Positions 17,887-28,068 of a DNA stretch of 56,494 nt are shown here, piece by piece. Under the pieces are notes generated by a model. It was not told the origin of the DNA, searched no databases, and saw only the letters and a list, made by a program, of their open reading frames with translations. A program made the position numbers and the translations under genes. Numbering within the stretch: the stretch's first letter is position 1; every line of letters starts with the position of its first letter. Source of the stretch: Acidobacteriota bacterium. GTDB lineage: Bacteria; Acidobacteriota; Terriglobia; Bryobacterales; UBA6623. The stretch is taken from contig JAQBUE010000007.1 of NCBI GenBank assembly GCA_027624045.1, positions 1 through 56,494 of the forward strand. The letters are read 5' to 3'.

Positions 17887-20391
17887 TTAGCGGGCCGTCT
17901 TGCGCGTTGTTTTTCGCGCCGATTTGCGGGCGGTTGGCTTCTTTCTAGCGGCTGTGCCTTTTGCAGGCTCGAGGACGATCGCAATCACATCGTCCACCGT
18001 TTTAACGTAGTGAGGCTGAAGGCCGCCAAGCTGTTCGGACTTGAGGTCTTCCTTCACCTGGATCTCGTTTTCGGCGGGTAAAACCACGTCCGTAACACCA
18101 GCCCGGTGTGCTGCGAGTACCTTCTCCTTGATGCCGCCCACCGGCAAAACGAGTCCGCTCAAGGTGGCCTCACCTGTCATGGCGAAGTTCTTTTTCACGC
18201 GGCGTCCGGTGATGAGCGAGACGAGGGCGGTCACGGCGGTAACACCGGCGGAGGGTCCATCCTTGGGGATCGCTCCGGCCGGAACGTGCAAGTGAAGGTC
18301 GTGCTCCTTGAAGAACGTCGGCTCGATGCCAAGCTGGTCCGCATGAGCGCGCACCCAGCTCAACGCCGCCTGCATGGATTCCTGCATGACCTTGCCGAGG
18401 TGGCCCGTCAAAAGCAGTCCCTTGCCGGCGCCGGGCATCTTGGTGGCCTCGATATAGAGGACATCGCCGCCGGTGGGTGTCCAGGCCAGCCCCACCGATA
18501 CGCCGGGACGCCGTGTGCGGCTTGCTACTTCCCGCTCCCTGTGATGCCTCGGCGCGCCCAACACTTCCTCGACACGCTTGGGAATCACGCGGTACATGGG
18601 CAACTTCTTCTGCCTCGCCGCCTTCTTCTTCCCGGACTTCTTCTTTGCCGCTTCTCGCGCGGCGACTGAGCGCGCCTGAGCAATCCGGCGCGCGTGCTTG
18701 CGGCAAAGCGTGCCGATTTCGCGCTCCAGGTTGCGGACGCCGGCCTCGCGCGTATATCCGCGGATCAGGAGTGAAACCGCGTCGGCCCGAAATTCGATAT
18801 CTGACGCCTCGAGCCCGTTCTCCTTGATCTGCCGGGGTATCAGGTACTGGAAGGCGATCTGCAACTTCTCCGATTCGGTGTATCCCTGTAGTTCCAGTAC
18901 TTCCATGCGGTCGCGCAGCGCGTCGGGGACCGGGTCCATCACGTTCGCCGTCGTCACGAAGAGAACTTTTGACAGATCAAACGGCAGGTCGAGGTAGTTA
19001 TCACGAAACGTGCTGTTCTGTTCAGGATCAAGCACTTCGAGCAGCGCGGAAGCAGGATCGCCCCGGAAATCGCGGCCCACCTTATCGATCTCATCCAGCA
19101 TGAAAACGGGGTCTTTCGTCGCGGCGCGTCTCAGCCCCTGCAGAATCTGCCCCGGCAACGCGCCGATGTAGGTGCGCCGATGCCCGCGAATCTCCGCCTC
19201 ATCATGCACGCCGCCCAGTGACAGCCGAACAAACTCACGTCCCAGGGCGCGGGCAATCGACTTGCCGAGGGAAGTCTTGCCCACTCCCGGAGGCCCGACA
19301 AAACACAGGATCGGACCCTTCAATGACGGCTTCAGTTGCAGCACCGCCATGTAATCGAGAATGCGGTCCTTGATCTTTTCGAGGTCGTAATGATCCTCGT
19401 CAAGCACCTTCTTCGCTTTGACGATATCGACCACAGAACCGGACGTCTTGTCCCAGGGCAGCACAACCAGCCAATCAAGATACGTCCGCGTCACCGTATA
19501 GTCCGCCGCGGCGGGCGACATGTGCGACAGGCGCTTCAGCTCGCGATTCGCTTCCTTCTTCACCTCGTCGGGCATGCCGGCCTTGTCAATTTTGGCGCGC
19601 AACTCTTCGATCTCGGCATGTTCATCCGAATCGCCCAGTTCCTTCTGAATCGCCTTCATCTGCTCGCGCAGGTAAAACTCACGTTGCGATTCGGATAGCT
19701 GGTCTTGCACCTCGGTCTGAATCTTGTTGCGCAGTTGCAGTACTTCGCGCTCTTTGCCGAGGAACCGCACGAGGTCTTGCATGCGTTTTGTGACACTAAG
19801 AGTCTCAAGGACGCCTTGCTTTTCCGCTGACGCCAACCCCGGCAAAGCCGCCGTAATGAAATCGGCCACGCGGCCGGGTTCGGTGAGATTGGCGACCATC
19901 GTCAAAGCATCTTCTGAAAGCGCCGGCGAGAGCTCAACAATGTCATGGAACATGCTCACCGAGTTCTGCCGCAGCGCCTCGATCTCGGGCGTCAATTCGG
20001 CTGCTTCCTCCTTGAGTAGCTCGTAGCGAACCTTGTAGTAAGGCTTCTGCGAGACGTACTCGGTCACGCGTATCCGCTCGATCCCTTCGCAGAAAATGAG
20101 CAAGCTGTTATTCGGCATGCGCACTGACTTGTGGATCACGGCCAGCGTCGCTACATCAAACAAGTCGTCTGGATCGGGCGACTCCACGCGCGGGTCCCGC
20201 TGCGCGACCACTGCCAGAATCTTGTTCTCACCCAGCGATGAGATGAGCGAGATCGAACTCTCTCGCCCGATGTTCAAGGGCATCACCGCGCGCGGAAACA
20301 GCACCGTATCCCGCACCGGCAATAGAGCGACTTCTTCCGGGAATTCGTCCTCGATATTTGTCGCCTGCTGGTCGTTCAACGGTTCCGCCAT
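17887..20391 (-). CDS. lon: ATP-dependent protease Lon
   Basis: The 834-residue protein contains the Lon N-domain (LLPVRDTVLFPRAVMPL), AAA+ module (Walker A GPPGVGKTSLGKS, Walker B PVFMLDEIDKVG) and Ser-Lys protease domain (PKDGPSAG with Ser714, and Lys757 in GGIKEK). It degrades misfolded and regulatory proteins in the cytoplasm. Two basic low-complexity stretches are unusual: a Lys/Ala-rich insert at about residues 575-595, between the AAA+ and protease domains, and a Lys/Arg/Ala/Thr C-terminal tail of about 25 residues resembling a histone-H1-like tail. ATG 20391 was chosen over the upstream 20490, which adds an unrelated 33 residues. Confidence 0.95.
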   Translation of the reverse strand: MAEPLNDQQATNIEDEFPEEVALLPVRDTVLFPRAVMPLNIGRESSISLISSLGENKILAVVAQRDPRVESPDPDDLFDVATLAVIHKSVRMPNNSLLIFCEGIERIRVTEYVSQKPYYKVRYELLKEEAAELTPEIEALRQNSVSMFHDIVELSPALSEDALTMVANLTEPGRVADFITAALPGLASAEKQGVLETLSVTKRMQDLVRFLGKEREVLQLRNKIQTEVQDQLSESQREFYLREQMKAIQKELGDSDEHAEIEELRAKIDKAGMPDEVKKEANRELKRLSHMSPAAADYTVTRTYLDWLVVLPWDKTSGSVVDIVKAKKVLDEDHYDLEKIKDRILDYMAVLQLKPSLKGPILCFVGPPGVGKTSLGKSIARALGREFVRLSLGGVHDEAEIRGHRRTYIGALPGQILQGLRRAATKDPVFMLDEIDKVGRDFRGDPASALLEVLDPEQNSTFRDNYLDLPFDLSKVLFVTTANVMDPVPDALRDRMEVLELQGYTESEKLQIAFQYLIPRQIKENGLEASDIEFRADAVSLLIRGYTREAGVRNLEREIGTLCRKHARRIAQARSVAAREAAKKKSGKKKAARQKKLPMYRVIPKRVEEVLGAPRHHREREVASRTRRPGVSVGLAWTPTGGDVLYIEATKMPGAGKGLLLTGHLGKVMQESMQAALSWVRAHADQLGIEPTFFKEHDLHLHVPAGAIPKDGPSAGVTAVTALVSLITGRRVKKNFAMTGEATLSGLVLPVGGIKEKVLAAHRAGVTDVVLPAENEIQVKEDLKSEQLGGLQPHYVKTVDDVIAIVLEPAKGTAARKKPTARKSARKTTRKTAR

Positions 20392-20411
20392 AGATTCCTT
20401 CAGGGTTGGGG

Positions 20412-21248
20412 CTAGGAGGCTTGAGGGTAGCACCCGAGCACGGCTACGAAATCCGTCATCTCGCCCAAATGGGACATAGCGTTGCGGCAAGCCGGGTCAT
20501 CGGGAGAGCCCAGAAAATCGAGATAGAAAAGATACTCGAACGGGCGCCCTCGAAACGGACGCGATTCGATCTTATCCATATTAATGTCACGCAGGCCAAA
20601 GGCGCTCAAACAACGAAACAGCGTGCCCGGCTTGTTCGGTGTTGAGAAGACGATCGATGTCTTGAGCGGAACGCCCTTCTTCGCAGGCCGCTTGGGCGCC
20701 GTCTTCTTGAGAAGAAAGAACCGCGTGTAGTTGTGACGATCGTCTTCGATCGAGCGTTTGAGGATCTTCGCGCCATAGTATGCCGCCGCCGCCTTCGAGG
20801 CGATCGCCGCCATGGAGGGGTCACCCTCTTCCATAACCCGCCGCACGCTGCCCGCCGTGTCGTAGAACGCCTCGGATCGAATGCGCTTGTTTTGCTTGAA
20901 GAACGTCAGGCACTGGCGAAGCGCCACCGGATGTGAGATTGCCTTCTTCACTTTCGCGAGCGTTGCTTCGCTGCATCCGATCAGGTTATGAACAATTCGG
21001 ATGCGCGTCTCGGCCACGATCGGCAGCTTGAAGTTGAGCAGGTTATCGTAGTTTTCGTGGACCGAGCCGTGCAGCGTGTTTTCGATGGGCACGACGGCGC
21101 AGCCGGCCTGCCCCGAGCGCACCGCCTCGAACACGTCCTCAAACCGCTCGCACGGCAAGTAGACGACATTATCACCCAGCAAGCGCCGGGCGGCCTCTTC
21201 GCTGAATGCGCCGCGCGCACCTTGAAACGCTACTCGATTTCGAGCCAT
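20412..21248 (-). CDS. pheA: Prephenate dehydratase
   Basis: The 278-residue enzyme converts prephenate to phenylpyruvate in phenylalanine synthesis. The catalytic domain has AFQGARGAFSEEAA, VVPIENTLHGSVHENYDNLL, SHPVALRQC, and the HNYTRFFLL that carries the catalytic Thr-Arg-Phe. The C-terminal ACT domain has TPNKPGTLFRCLSAF, DINMDKIESRPFRGRPFEYLFYLDF, the ESRP motif for phenylalanine feedback. There is no chorismate mutase domain. A Lys-rich linker joins the two parts. It lies between lon and der, all on the minus strand. Confidence 0.93.
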   Translation of the reverse strand: MARNRVAFQGARGAFSEEAARRLLGDNVVYLPCERFEDVFEAVRSGQAGCAVVPIENTLHGSVHENYDNLLNFKLPIVAETRIRIVHNLIGCSEATLAKVKKAISHPVALRQCLTFFKQNKRIRSEAFYDTAGSVRRVMEEGDPSMAAIASKAAAAYYGAKILKRSIEDDRHNYTRFFLLKKTAPKRPAKKGVPLKTSIVFSTPNKPGTLFRCLSAFGLRDINMDKIESRPFRGRPFEYLFYLDFLGSPDDPACRNAMSHLGEMTDFVAVLGCYPQAS

Positions 21249-21272
21249 TGTGAAGTCTCGTTACTAATGGGG

Positions 21273-21296
21273 GACAGGCGGCAAACCGCGCCTGTC
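21273..21296 (-). other. Hairpin between der and pheA
   Basis: GACAGGCGG and CCGCGCCTGTC can pair into a strong G/C stem around CAAA in the 66-base gap between the der stop and the pheA start. There is no T-run on the minus strand after it, so it is not a standard intrinsic terminator; it may attenuate read-through or protect mRNA. Confidence 0.35.
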
Positions 21297-21314
21297 TGAC
21301 TTGTATCTTATCGC

Positions 21315-22679
21315 CTAGCGGCGTTTCCGCCGGGCCTGCACCACGACAGGCGTACCCTCGAAGCCAAACTCGCGGCGCAACTGGTTGACGAGAAAGCGCT
21401 CGAACGAGAAGTGAAAGCGGTCGTTTCCGGCCGTAAAGAAAACAAACGTTGGCGGCCCTACGCTCGCTTGCGTCACGTAGCGAATCTTGGGCCGCTTTGC
21501 TCCGGGATAAGTCGTGCGCTCCCAGTCGACTTTCTCCATAAAACGATTGAGCTCGCCGGTGGGAATGCGCTGCTGCGCGGCGCGAAACACTTTATGGACA
21601 GCCGAGAAGATTTGCTGCACACCCTTCTTTTCGAGAGCCGAGATGAAGCGTACGGGCGCGTAGTCGAGAAACTTGAGTTTATCGCGCAGATTCGTCTCGA
21701 AGCGTTGTTTGTTTGGATTCGTGGTGAGGTCCCACTTGTTGACGACGATGACGACCGCTTTGCCTGCTTGGTGGGCATATCCGGCGATATTGGCGTCGAG
21801 CGCGGAAACGCCTTCCGCCGCGTCGACGATGAACAGCACAACGTCGGCCAGCCTGATATGGCGCTGGGCCATCACAACGCTCAATATCTCCGCCATCTCT
21901 CGCGTCTTACCCTTGCGCCGGATACCCGCCGTATCGACGAACTGATAGACCTGCCCGCGGCGCTCAACCTGCTCATCCACCGCGTCGCGGGTGGTTCCAG
22001 GGGTCGGCGAAACGATCGCGCGCTGTAGGCCCGTTAAACGATTGAGCAAGGTGGACTTCCCGGCATTCGGACGGCCGATGATCGCGACTCGAATCAGGTG
22101 TTGCGGCGGAATCGCCACATCACCCTCGGGAAAATCGGCAGTCGCGTGCTCCAGTAACTCACTAATGCCGAGGTCGTGCTCGGCGGAAATAGGATGTGTC
22201 TGGCCCAAACCCAATTCGTGAAACAGAGCGGCACGCAGCTCGCCCTCGCGTGTATCGCACTTGTTCACAGCCACGCTCGTGGCCTTCTGGCCGCGCCGAA
22301 GCAGGTCGGCCAAATCGCGGTCTGTGCTGGTCAGTTCCGCGCGCCCGTCCACAACGAAGATCACATGCGAAGCCCCGTCAAGCGCCTTTCGCACCCCTTC
22401 GTTGATGAGGACAGGGAACTCGTCTTCGTCACCGAACAGCATACCGCCGGTGTCGATCAAATCGAACACGCGGCCGTTCCATTCGGCACGCATCCGGATG
22501 CGGTCGCGCGTGATCCCCGGCTCGTTGCCAACAATCGACCGGCGGCTGGCGGTGATGCGGTTGAAAAGGGTGGACTTGCCAACGTTAGGGCGCCCTACGA
22601 TCACCAAAGTGGGACGGACGGGGGCGCTCGTGGACCTAACCGTAAGATCGGGAGCATCGGGCGTATCGGGCGTTGTCAT
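21315..22679 (-). CDS. der: Ribosome-assembly GTPase Der (EngA)
   Basis: The 454-residue protein has two tandem GTPase domains, unique to Der. Domain 1 shows VGRPNVGKSTLFNRIT, GITRDRI, LIDTGG and NKCD; domain 2 shows IGRPNAGKSTLLNRLTG, GTTRDAVDE, FVDTAGIRRKGK and NKWD. The C-terminal KH-like domain includes KIRYVTQASVGPPTFVFF. It acts in 50S subunit maturation. The first 20 or so residues (TPDTPDAPDLTVRST) form a low-complexity extension. It lies 3 bases from folE in the same direction. Confidence 0.96.
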   Translation of the reverse strand: MTTPDTPDAPDLTVRSTSAPVRPTLVIVGRPNVGKSTLFNRITASRRSIVGNEPGITRDRIRMRAEWNGRVFDLIDTGGMLFGDEDEFPVLINEGVRKALDGASHVIFVVDGRAELTSTDRDLADLLRRGQKATSVAVNKCDTREGELRAALFHELGLGQTHPISAEHDLGISELLEHATADFPEGDVAIPPQHLIRVAIIGRPNAGKSTLLNRLTGLQRAIVSPTPGTTRDAVDEQVERRGQVYQFVDTAGIRRKGKTREMAEILSVVMAQRHIRLADVVLFIVDAAEGVSALDANIAGYAHQAGKAVVIVVNKWDLTTNPNKQRFETNLRDKLKFLDYAPVRFISALEKKGVQQIFSAVHKVFRAAQQRIPTGELNRFMEKVDWERTTYPGAKRPKIRYVTQASVGPPTFVFFTAGNDRFHFSFERFLVNQLRREFGFEGTPVVVQARRKRR

Positions 22680-22682
22680 GAA

Positions 22683-23312
22683 TTAGATGCCGTTCGGTTG
22701 CCGCCTAATCAGCGACAGGAACTCTTCGCGGGTCTGAACGTTGTCCCGAAATTCGCCCACCATGGCGCTGGTCACGGCCGAGGAGTGCTGTTTCTCGATG
22801 CCCCGCATCATCATGCAAAGATGCCGCGCCTCAATGACAACACCGACGCCCGCCGGCGAAATCGCTTCCTGAATCGTATCCGCAATTTGCTTGGTGAGGC
22901 GTTCCTGAATCTGCAAACGCCGGGCGTAGATCTCGACGATCCGCGCCACCTTACTGAGTCCGATCACCTTCTTGTTGGGGATGTAGGCGACATGGACCTT
23001 GCCAAAAAACGGCAGCAGGTGATGCTCGCACAGACTGAACATCTCGATGTCTTTGACGATCACCATCTCGTCGTAGCAGACATCGAAGAGCGCCTCATTG
23101 AGGACGTCGTTAACATCCATCTGATAGCCCGTCGTCAGTTCCGCAAGGGCTTTGGCGGCGCGCTCGGGCGTGCGTTGGAGACCGTCGCGTTCCGGATCTT
23201 CGCCTACGCTGAGCAGCAGTTGCCTGTACAGGGCCGAAACGGACGCATCGCCAAGCGCTACGGCGCCCTGCGTGGCAGGCGCCAAGTCGTGCAATATCGG
23301 TTTCTTTGTCAT
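22683..23312 (-). CDS. folE: GTP cyclohydrolase I
   Basis: The 209-residue enzyme makes 7,8-dihydroneopterin triphosphate from GTP, the first step of folate, biopterin and deazapurine routes. Motifs are [39 protein letters not shown] with the zinc Cys and His residues, [23 protein letters not shown], and [14 protein letters not shown] with the second zinc Cys. It stands in one transcript with two 6-pyruvoyl-tetrahydropterin-synthase-like genes, 2 bases after the first, so its product is probably passed to one of them. Confidence 0.96.
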   Translation of the reverse strand: MTKKPILHDLAPATQGAVALGDASVSALYRQLLLSVGEDPERDGLQRTPERAAKALAELTTGYQMDVNDVLNEALFDVCYDEMVIVKDIEMFSLCEHHLLPFFGKVHVAYIPNKKVIGLSKVARIVEIYARRLQIQERLTKQIADTIQEAISPAGVGVVIEARHLCMMMRGIEKQHSSAVTSAMVGEFRDNVQTREEFLSLIRRQPNGI

Positions 23313-23314
23313 CT

Positions 23315-23734
23315 TCAGGCCGTCACCTCGAAATGATTGCGAGCGGTCTCCTCGATCCGAATTCGGCTGAGTGTCGCTCCTTTATTCCCGAACTCCGCAT
23401 TCCAACCCGCCCTGAGCCAGCCGTGCACGGCTAACGAAAGGTTTTCGGTGGTTGGCACCGTGTCTCGAAACTCTTCGACATCTTGGTTTAGATCGACGTG
23501 ATCCACGCGGTTCAGTGCCGTCCGCCGCACGAAATCATCCAACACAGGGCGCTCGAAGATCAGCCCCGTGCGGTCGTCCGGCTCACCTTCGACACTGACC
23601 TCCAGCACGTAGTTGTGGCCGTGACCGTAGGGATTGTTGCACTTGCCGAACAGCTTCTCGTTCTCTTCCTCACTCAGCTCAGGCGCGTGCAGCCGGTGCG
23701 AAGCCGAAAAGGGATATCGCCGTGTCAGTCGCAA
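23315..23734 (-). CDS. 6-pyruvoyl-tetrahydropterin synthase/QueD family, catalytic paralog
   Basis: The 139-residue protein has zinc ligands His13, His38 and His40 (SASHRLHAP and YGHGHNY), and the catalytic Cys32 in [15 protein letters not shown]. The wording of this loop and [11 protein letters not shown] are closer to the animal-type 6-pyruvoyl-tetrahydropterin synthase than to short QueD proteins, as are the later VPTTENL and RIEETARN. It could make 6-pyruvoyl-tetrahydropterin (biopterin path) or 6-carboxy-tetrahydropterin (queuosine path); no queC, queE or sepiapterin reductase is in the window to decide. It lies between folE and a second copy. Confidence 0.9.
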   Translation of the reverse strand: MRLTRRYPFSASHRLHAPELSEEENEKLFGKCNNPYGHGHNYVLEVSVEGEPDDRTGLIFERPVLDDFVRRTALNRVDHVDLNQDVEEFRDTVPTTENLSLAVHGWLRAGWNAEFGNKGATLSRIRIEETARNHFEVTA

Positions 23735-23757
23735 TGGGTGATGTCTCCAAATAGATT

Positions 23758-24204
23758 TCAGCCGGCGGCCGCGCCATCCTGCTCCGCATCACGCCGACCG
23801 AAGTAATCCACATACAAATCCGGCGTTTCGTACAGCCGGACACCGTGCAGGCGGCAACCCTTGGCGTGAATGCCGGGCTCCAACCGCAGCCAAATATCCT
23901 TCGCGATGTTCTCCGGCGTCGGCACAACCCGGTTAAACGGCGGCACCTCATGGTTCAGGAAGCGATGGTCGTAGATGTCGATCACCTCGCGGTTGATCAA
24001 CTTCTTGAGCACTTTCAAGTCCATGATCATGCCATGCACGGGATCGACCTCGCCCGCCACCGTCACCTCGAGCACGTAGTTGTGCCCGTGTCCGGCGGGC
24101 CGGGCGGCCTTGCCGAACAGGGCTTCGTTCTGCTCGGCGCTCAAATCGGGGCTGGCGCAGTAGTGGGAGGCCGAAAATTCAGCCTTGCGGGTGATGAGTA
24201 CCAA
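23758..24204 (-). CDS. 6-pyruvoyl-tetrahydropterin synthase-like paralog lacking the catalytic Cys
   Basis: The 148-residue product aligns along its length with the neighbouring synthase: [72 protein letters not shown] and VRLYETPDLYVDY. Zinc ligands His14, His39 and His41 are kept, but the catalytic Cys position reads Ala33 (GKAARPAGHGH). The start is uncertain: TTG 24204 begins right at the homologous region; ATG 24249 in frame would add 15 residues and abut the divergent gene. The tail REDAEQDGAAAG-like end is low complexity. It is the first gene of the set on this strand. Confidence 0.8.
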   Translation of the reverse strand: MVLITRKAEFSASHYCASPDLSAEQNEALFGKAARPAGHGHNYVLEVTVAGEVDPVHGMIMDLKVLKKLINREVIDIYDHRFLNHEVPPFNRVVPTPENIAKDIWLRLEPGIHAKGCRLHGVRLYETPDLYVDYFGRRDAEQDGAAAG

Positions 24205-24252
24205 TTGCGGATTCCGGGCAGGCTCGTTACATTGAAACCTGAACCTCATTCT

Positions 24253-24774
24253 ATGGCATCGAATATCAGAGCAACTTTGTTCGGCGGTGTAATCGCGGTC
24301 CTGCTCGCGGTGATGATCTACCGCGTCGTACCGTACCTGGAAATTCACAACGTTGAAGTCGGCGACACGGCTCCTGGTTTTGAGCTCACCGACGACAGCG
24401 GACAAGGCATGAGCCTGAGCGACTTCCGAGGAAAGTACGTGCTGCTAAATTTTTGGGCGACATGGTGCCCGCCTTGCGTCGAGGAGATGCCGTCGCTCAG
24501 CGCGCTGCACGAGCGACTGAAGGACCAGGGGTTAGTCGTGCTCGGTATCAGCGTTGACGAGAGCGAGGAGGAGTACAAGCGATTTCTCGACCGCGCCCGC
24601 CTCACGTTTCCCACCGTGCGCAACCCGGAACGGTCAGTGAGTTCTCGCTATGGCACCGTCAAGTACCCGGAAACCTATCTCATCAATCCCGAAGGCGTCG
24701 TCATCCGCAAGTACATCAATTGGCAGGACTGGAACCGCCCCGAGATCGTCAACTACCTGAACTCGCTACTCTAG
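24253..24774 (+). CDS. ResA/TlpA-like membrane-anchored thiol-disulfide oxidoreductase
   Basis: The 173-residue protein has an N-terminal membrane anchor (LFGGVIAVLLAVMIYRVV) and a thioredoxin-fold domain outside the membrane. Motifs are VGDTAPGFELTDDSGQ, LLNFWATWCPPCVEEMPSL with Cys72 and Cys75, and the cis-Pro YPETYLI. Such proteins reduce disulfides of apocytochromes or other envelope proteins. This fits the many c-type haem proteins further along. It is divergent from the pterin genes with only about 48 bases between starts, so promoters overlap. The 198 bases after it up to the tRNA show no gene. Confidence 0.9.
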   Translation: MASNIRATLFGGVIAVLLAVMIYRVVPYLEIHNVEVGDTAPGFELTDDSGQGMSLSDFRGKYVLLNFWATWCPPCVEEMPSLSALHERLKDQGLVVLGISVDESEEEYKRFLDRARLTFPTVRNPERSVSSRYGTVKYPETYLINPEGVVIRKYINWQDWNRPEIVNYLNSLL

Positions 24775-24972
24775 CCCGTTTTCCGCTGTTCGCCTGTCAC
24801 CGCGCCGGAGCGGCCGGTGGTCGGCAAAGGCACCGTTCTGTTCGCCCTGGTCGATATCCCGGGCCCTGGGCTAGGGTTCGCAGATCACACGTTTGCGCGC
24901 AGAGGTGTTGTGATAGATTGGAGTAGCCGGCCCACTCATGCGCCCTCGAGGCGCATCGGACACCCTCACAGC

Positions 24973-26234
<1,262 letters not shown>

Positions 26235-26417
26235 ATGTTGAGACACGTCCCGTTCCTCGCTAGCCGCCCATCGAAGGGTGGAGGCGAGGACATCGAGCAG
26301 CAGCGACAACGTCTTCCTGGGTTCCACGATTCCATCACTCGCTCGGTCATGGCGCTGGCGGCTACTCCGCGGGCGGTGAAGTTTGTGACCGCAAGCGCTG
26401 GGATTCCGCAGCTATGA
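26235..26417 (+). CDS. Short coupled ORF ahead of sulP
   Basis: ATG 26235 has a strong GAGGTGAGG just upstream, and the 60-codon frame ends in TGA that overlaps the ATG of the SulP gene (ATGA at 26414-26417). The product (MLRHVPFLASRPSKGGGED..., ending TASAGIPQL) has no recognised domain. The overlap suggests its translation delivers ribosomes to the SulP gene, whose own start lacks a good Shine-Dalgarno. It may be a genuine small subunit or only a coupling leader; composition does not decide. Confidence 0.4.
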   Translation: MLRHVPFLASRPSKGGGEDIEQQRQRLPGFHDSITRSVMALAATPRAVKFVTASAGIPQL

Positions 26418-28054
26418 GTACACCAGACGTAATACCAAGGGGGACACCCGCAGGGTTCCGGCCCTATTGGAAGTCAGACCTGCTTTCTGGTTTTCTCGTC
26501 TTCCTGATCGCGTTACCTCTTTGTCTCGGGATCTCCCTTGCGTGTGGATACCCGGCTATCTCGGGCATCTTCACCGCCGTCATCGGCGGCGTGTTGGCTA
26601 CCCTCTTCAGCAACTCAGAACTCACGATCAAGGGTCCCGCCGCGGGACTCATCGTGATCGCAATCGGCTGCGTAACGGATTTCGGCTTCACGGCCGGCAG
26701 GGATCCCTCCGCGGATTTCCAGGCCTATCGCCTCGCTCTGGGCGTTGGCGTCGCGGCCGGAGTCGTTCAGATTTTCATCGGACTCTTTCGTGCCGGTATT
26801 CTCGGGGAGTTTTTCCCGACAGCGGCGGTACATGGCTTGCTGGCCAGCATCGGAATCATCATCATGGCCAAGCAGATTCCCATTACGCTGGGCCTCGGAT
26901 CGGAAGGGAGGCCTTTGGAACTCATCGCGAAGATTCCCTCGTTCATCGTGAACATGAATCCCGTCATCGGGCTGATCGGAATCATCAGCTTGATCGTGAT
27001 GTTCGGGTTTCCTCTCATCAAGAATCCGCTTCTGAAGGCCGTACCGGCGCCCATGGTGGTGCTGCTCATCACTGTCCCGCTAGGGCTGTATTTTGAAATC
27101 GGCCGCGACCACGCGTACGCGTTCGGGGGATGGGGGTATAGCCTCGGTCCTGCGTTCCTGGTCAATGTTCCTCAGAACATGTTTAGCGCTCTGACGTTTC
27201 CTGATTTCTCCGGAGTAGCGACAGGCATCGGGTTGAAATACATCGTTCTGTTCTCGTTGATCGGCAGTCTGGAGTCGCTCTTGAGCGCGAAGGCCGTCGA
27301 TGCGATCGACCCTTGGAAGAGGAAGACCAATCATGACGGGGACCTGCTGGCGGTCGGGGTGGGAAATACCGTGGCTGCTCTCGTGGGTGGGCTACCCATG
27401 ATTTCCGAGATCGTGCGCAGCCGAGCGAACATTGATAATGGCGCCAAAACCCGCTTTGCCAACATGTATCACGGGCTTTTCCTGCTTGTTTTTGTCGCAC
27501 TCGTGCCCAACCTGATCAATCAGATCCCGCTGGCCGCGCTCGGGGCAATGCTGGTGTTTACCGGATTCCGGCTCGCGTCTCCGCACGCGTTCGTTCACAT
27601 GCATCGGGTGGGCCGGGAACAGCTCATCGTCTTCGTCTCGACCATCGTCGGCGTGCTCGCAACGGACTTGCTCATGGGGATCGCCATCGGGATTGCTGTA
27701 AAGGCGGTGATTCACGTCGTCAACGGTGCCCCTGTCCGCTCGCTGTTTCGACTGAAGGCGGACGTTCAACGCGATGAGGAAGGCACAACGTTGGTCCGCG
27801 TGAAAGATGCGATGGTATTCAGCACCTGGATCGGTTTGAAAAAGCGCCTTGACGCTCTAAAGGACCAGTCGCCTGTCGTGCTGGATCTGTCGGAGACTGT
27901 TCTCGTTGACCACACCGTGATGGAAAAGCTCGGGGAGATGGAGGAGGAGTTCCGACAGCAAGACGCCAGCCTCGTTATCAAGGGACTGGAGCAGCACCGA
28001 AAGGTGTCTGAGTATCCAACGGCAGCACGTATTCGGCGTCCGGGAAGTATCTGA
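26414..28054 (+). CDS. SulP-family anion transporter with STAS domain
   Basis: The 546-residue inner-membrane protein has the SulP core (about residues 20-430) with SDLLSGFLVFLIALPLCLGI at the start, the family motif region TIKGPAAGLIVIAIG, LGEFFPTAAVHGLLASIGI, ESLLSAKAVDAIDP and GGLPMISEIVRSRANIDNGA. A STAS domain follows (about 450-535), with VVLDLSETVLVDHTVMEKL. SulP members carry sulfate or bicarbonate (BicA type). Being first in a tight operon with a DabA-type carbon-capture protein 14 bases later, bicarbonate is the more likely substrate here; that is inference from context. Confidence 0.88.
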   Translation: MSTPDVIPRGTPAGFRPYWKSDLLSGFLVFLIALPLCLGISLACGYPAISGIFTAVIGGVLATLFSNSELTIKGPAAGLIVIAIGCVTDFGFTAGRDPSADFQAYRLALGVGVAAGVVQIFIGLFRAGILGEFFPTAAVHGLLASIGIIIMAKQIPITLGLGSEGRPLELIAKIPSFIVNMNPVIGLIGIISLIVMFGFPLIKNPLLKAVPAPMVVLLITVPLGLYFEIGRDHAYAFGGWGYSLGPAFLVNVPQNMFSALTFPDFSGVATGIGLKYIVLFSLIGSLESLLSAKAVDAIDPWKRKTNHDGDLLAVGVGNTVAALVGGLPMISEIVRSRANIDNGAKTRFANMYHGLFLLVFVALVPNLINQIPLAALGAMLVFTGFRLASPHAFVHMHRVGREQLIVFVSTIVGVLATDLLMGIAIGIAVKAVIHVVNGAPVRSLFRLKADVQRDEEGTTLVRVKDAMVFSTWIGLKKRLDALKDQSPVVLDLSETVLVDHTVMEKLGEMEEEFRQQDASLVIKGLEQHRKVSEYPTAARIRRPGSI

Positions 28055-28068
28055 AACAACGGCATTCG

